Shown here piece by piece: positions 62,572-64,000 of a DNA stretch of 64,000 nucleotides (position 1 is the stretch's first letter; each line of letters opens with the position of its first letter). The notes below the pieces were generated by a model, which was not told where the DNA came from, ran no database searches, and saw nothing but the letters and a program-made list of their open reading frames with translations. This DNA comes from Virgibacillus natechei (GTDB lineage: Bacteria; Bacillota; Bacilli; Bacillales; Amphibacillaceae), in the NCBI RefSeq assembly GCF_026013645.1, contig NZ_CP110224.1:558001-622000 (forward strand). The letters are read 5' to 3'. Made by a program: the position numbers and the translations under genes.

Positions 62572-63840
62572 ATGGAGGACGACCAATTATGGTACAGGCT
62601 TGATAATGCAGGAAAATTGTATTCGTCTATTATTTCATCTCGGGCAACAACTCTTTTTCGGGTGTCTGCAACGCTCACTTCTACAATTGATTCAGGGTTT
62701 CTTCAAGCGGCTCTTGAGTCGACTTTGGAACGTTTTCCTTTTTATAAAGTGCAACTTAAACAAGGGTTTTTTTGGTATTATTTTGAAGGAACCGACCAAA
62801 TCCCACAAGTTGCAGAAGAAGTTTATTATCCATGTATGAGTTTATCAATTAAAAAGCGGGGGTCATTTCCGTTTAGGGTGTTATATTTTAATAAACGAAT
62901 TTCCTTGGAATTATCTCACAGTATTACAGATGGTACGGGTGCGCTTAACTTCATACGTGAACTCGTTACCAATTATTTGCATTTAAAAGAGTCCGTCCCT
63001 TTACAGAAGGGGCAGGTAAGTGATGAACAGCTGAGACTGGAAACGGAAAATTCATTTCGAAGACACTATGAAAAAGATATTCCTGTTTCAACGTCGCAGG
63101 TTGGCAAGTCATTTAAGATTCCAATTGACCTGGACAAAAAAGGTCATTATTACATAACAACAGGGATTATGAATTTGGAATCCTTAAAGCAGAAAGCCAA
63201 AGAATATGATACGTCTATTACGATATTGCTTACTGCTGTTTATATGCAAACGCTATTAAAAATTCAAGAAAGTACGATGCATCGCAAACAACCAATTGTC
63301 ATTAATGTTCCCGTTAATATGCGGTCTTTTTTTGAAAGTGAAACAATGCGAAATTTCTTTGTTAGCATAACGCCTTCCATTGATGCCAGACTCGGTGAAT
63401 ACGAATTTGAAGAGATTATTGAAGAATTAAAGATTGAGTTTAGACGATTACTTACGCGGAAAAAGTTAAAGCAATACATTAAGCGAAGTGTAGTTGGCGA
63501 GGAATCATTGGGTTTGCGGTTAATGCCAACGCCAATGAAGAATATTATTGCGCCATCACTTTATTCCTTTTTTGGTGAAGGAAAATATACAAGTGGCTTG
63601 TCCAACTTGGGACTTGTTCAAGTGCCAAGTGAAATGGAGGAGTTCATTGAACGATTTGAGTTTTATCCGCCCCCTAGTATCGGAAATAAAGTAAAAGCAA
63701 TGGTGATTAGTTATAAGGAGCATATTAACATCTCCTTTGGAAATTTATCGAAGAATCGAATGGTAGAACGCGAATTTTTTCGCAGGATTCGCGCACTGGA
63801 AATTGATGTATCCATCGAAACAAATGATGAGGAGAATTAA
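62572..63840 (+). CDS. Condensation-type acyltransferase (alcohol acetyltransferase-like)
   Basis: 422 residues. ELSHSITDGTGALNF holds the catalytic HxxxDG motif of the condensation/chloramphenicol-acetyltransferase superfamily. PIVINVPVNMRSFF and LSNLGLVQVP fit the second half of the two-lobed fold. It resembles small stand-alone alcohol acetyltransferase/PapA-like enzymes, not NRPS modules. GAGGAGG lies 8 bases before the ATG at 62572. A zinc-ribbon protein starts directly after it, a pairing known from bacilli and lactic acid bacteria (recalled). Confidence 0.78.
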   Translation: MEDDQLWYRLDNAGKLYSSIISSRATTLFRVSATLTSTIDSGFLQAALESTLERFPFYKVQLKQGFFWYYFEGTDQIPQVAEEVYYPCMSLSIKKRGSFPFRVLYFNKRISLELSHSITDGTGALNFIRELVTNYLHLKESVPLQKGQVSDEQLRLETENSFRRHYEKDIPVSTSQVGKSFKIPIDLDKKGHYYITTGIMNLESLKQKAKEYDTSITILLTAVYMQTLLKIQESTMHRKQPIVINVPVNMRSFFESETMRNFFVSITPSIDARLGEYEFEEIIEELKIEFRRLLTRKKLKQYIKRSVVGEESLGLRLMPTPMKNIIAPSLYSFFGEGKYTSGLSNLGLVQVPSEMEEFIERFEFYPPPSIGNKVKAMVISYKEHINISFGNLSKNRMVEREFFRRIRALEIDVSIETNDEEN

Positions 63841-63841
63841 C

Positions 63842-64000
63842 ATGGCCTATTGTCCGAAATGTGGTGTTGCGGTTGAAAAAGATAATCACCCCTGCCCATT
63901 ATGCGGTTTTCATATCCCAAAGGTGAATGAGTCGAAAGAGCCTGTGGAACGAAAATTCCCTAAAGCTGACAATCCCTATCCTGCACATATGCGAAGAGTG
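63842..64000 (+). CDS. Zinc-ribbon protein, DUF6320-like (5' part only)
   Basis: The first 53 codons are inside the window. AYCPKCGVAVEKDNHPCPLCG is a zinc ribbon with two Cys-x2-Cys knuckles; IPKVNE follows. GAGGAG lies just upstream, overlapping the end of the acyltransferase gene. Proteins starting this way continue into a multi-helix membrane domain (DUF6320). The gene runs past the window edge, so this cannot be confirmed. Confidence 0.65.
   Translation, partial: MAYCPKCGVAVEKDNHPCPLCGFHIPKVNESKEPVERKFPKADNPYPAHMRRV

Overview
The window reads as chromosomal DNA of a low-GC, endospore-forming member of the Bacillaceae, most likely a halotolerant genus such as Virgibacillus, Oceanobacillus or Lentibacillus (inference). 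The reasons are CotX/V- and CotW-like coat proteins, YjcZ and YppG-type spore peptides, AGGAGG-type ribosome binding sites, TPP and T-box riboswitches, lipoproteins with Gram-positive lipoboxes, an LPxTG-like anchored surface protein, and a CcpA-type cre site. No rRNA, tRNA, CRISPR array, integrase or complete insertion sequence was seen.

Layout. 1-8.8 kb: spore coat genes, a YfcC-type transporter with an M20 amidohydrolase, ykoF behind a TPP riboswitch, an rRNA methyltransferase, and several tiny sporulation-type genes. 9-14.4 kb: small enzymes, an OmpR-type regulator with an internal deletion, a CuA-type cupredoxin lipoprotein, a repeat-filled intergenic stretch, and lipM-lipA downstream of a second TPP riboswitch. 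14.5-21.6 kb: complete trpEGDCFBA operon on the minus strand behind two tandem tryptophan T-boxes. 21.6-34 kb: ddl, a nitroreductase, a PTS-like membrane protein with a fructosamine-kinase-family protein, the fruRKA operon with a cre site inside its promoter, a VanY-type carboxypeptidase and pepT. 34-38.5 kb: sulfurtransferase, tag, chemotaxis receptor and a GNAT-like gene.

38.5-52.4 kb is the most distinctive part. It holds a SARP-like response regulator (receiver, winged helix, BTAD), a 3021-residue surface protein with 17 Cna-B repeats and an LPDTA sorting signal, and a hybrid sensor kinase carrying two separate kinase cores. This block is bounded by the 3' end of the GNAT-like gene and a second, degraded copy of that same 3' end. 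An 11-bp-spaced direct repeat ahead of the adhesin's -10 box fits the way SARP regulators bind, so the three genes plausibly form one sensory circuit controlling the adhesin (inference).

52.5-64 kb: an aromatic acid exporter, an unassigned structured RNA with its own promoter and terminator, a truncated BREX pglZ, a phosphonate-type ABC transporter (phnD-C-E-E) with a good PhoP box, a lipoprotein, a cluster of three related toxin-antitoxin modules in different stages of decay, and a condensation-type acyltransferase followed by a partial zinc-ribbon protein cut by the window edge. Several families of dispersed intergenic repeats occur throughout.
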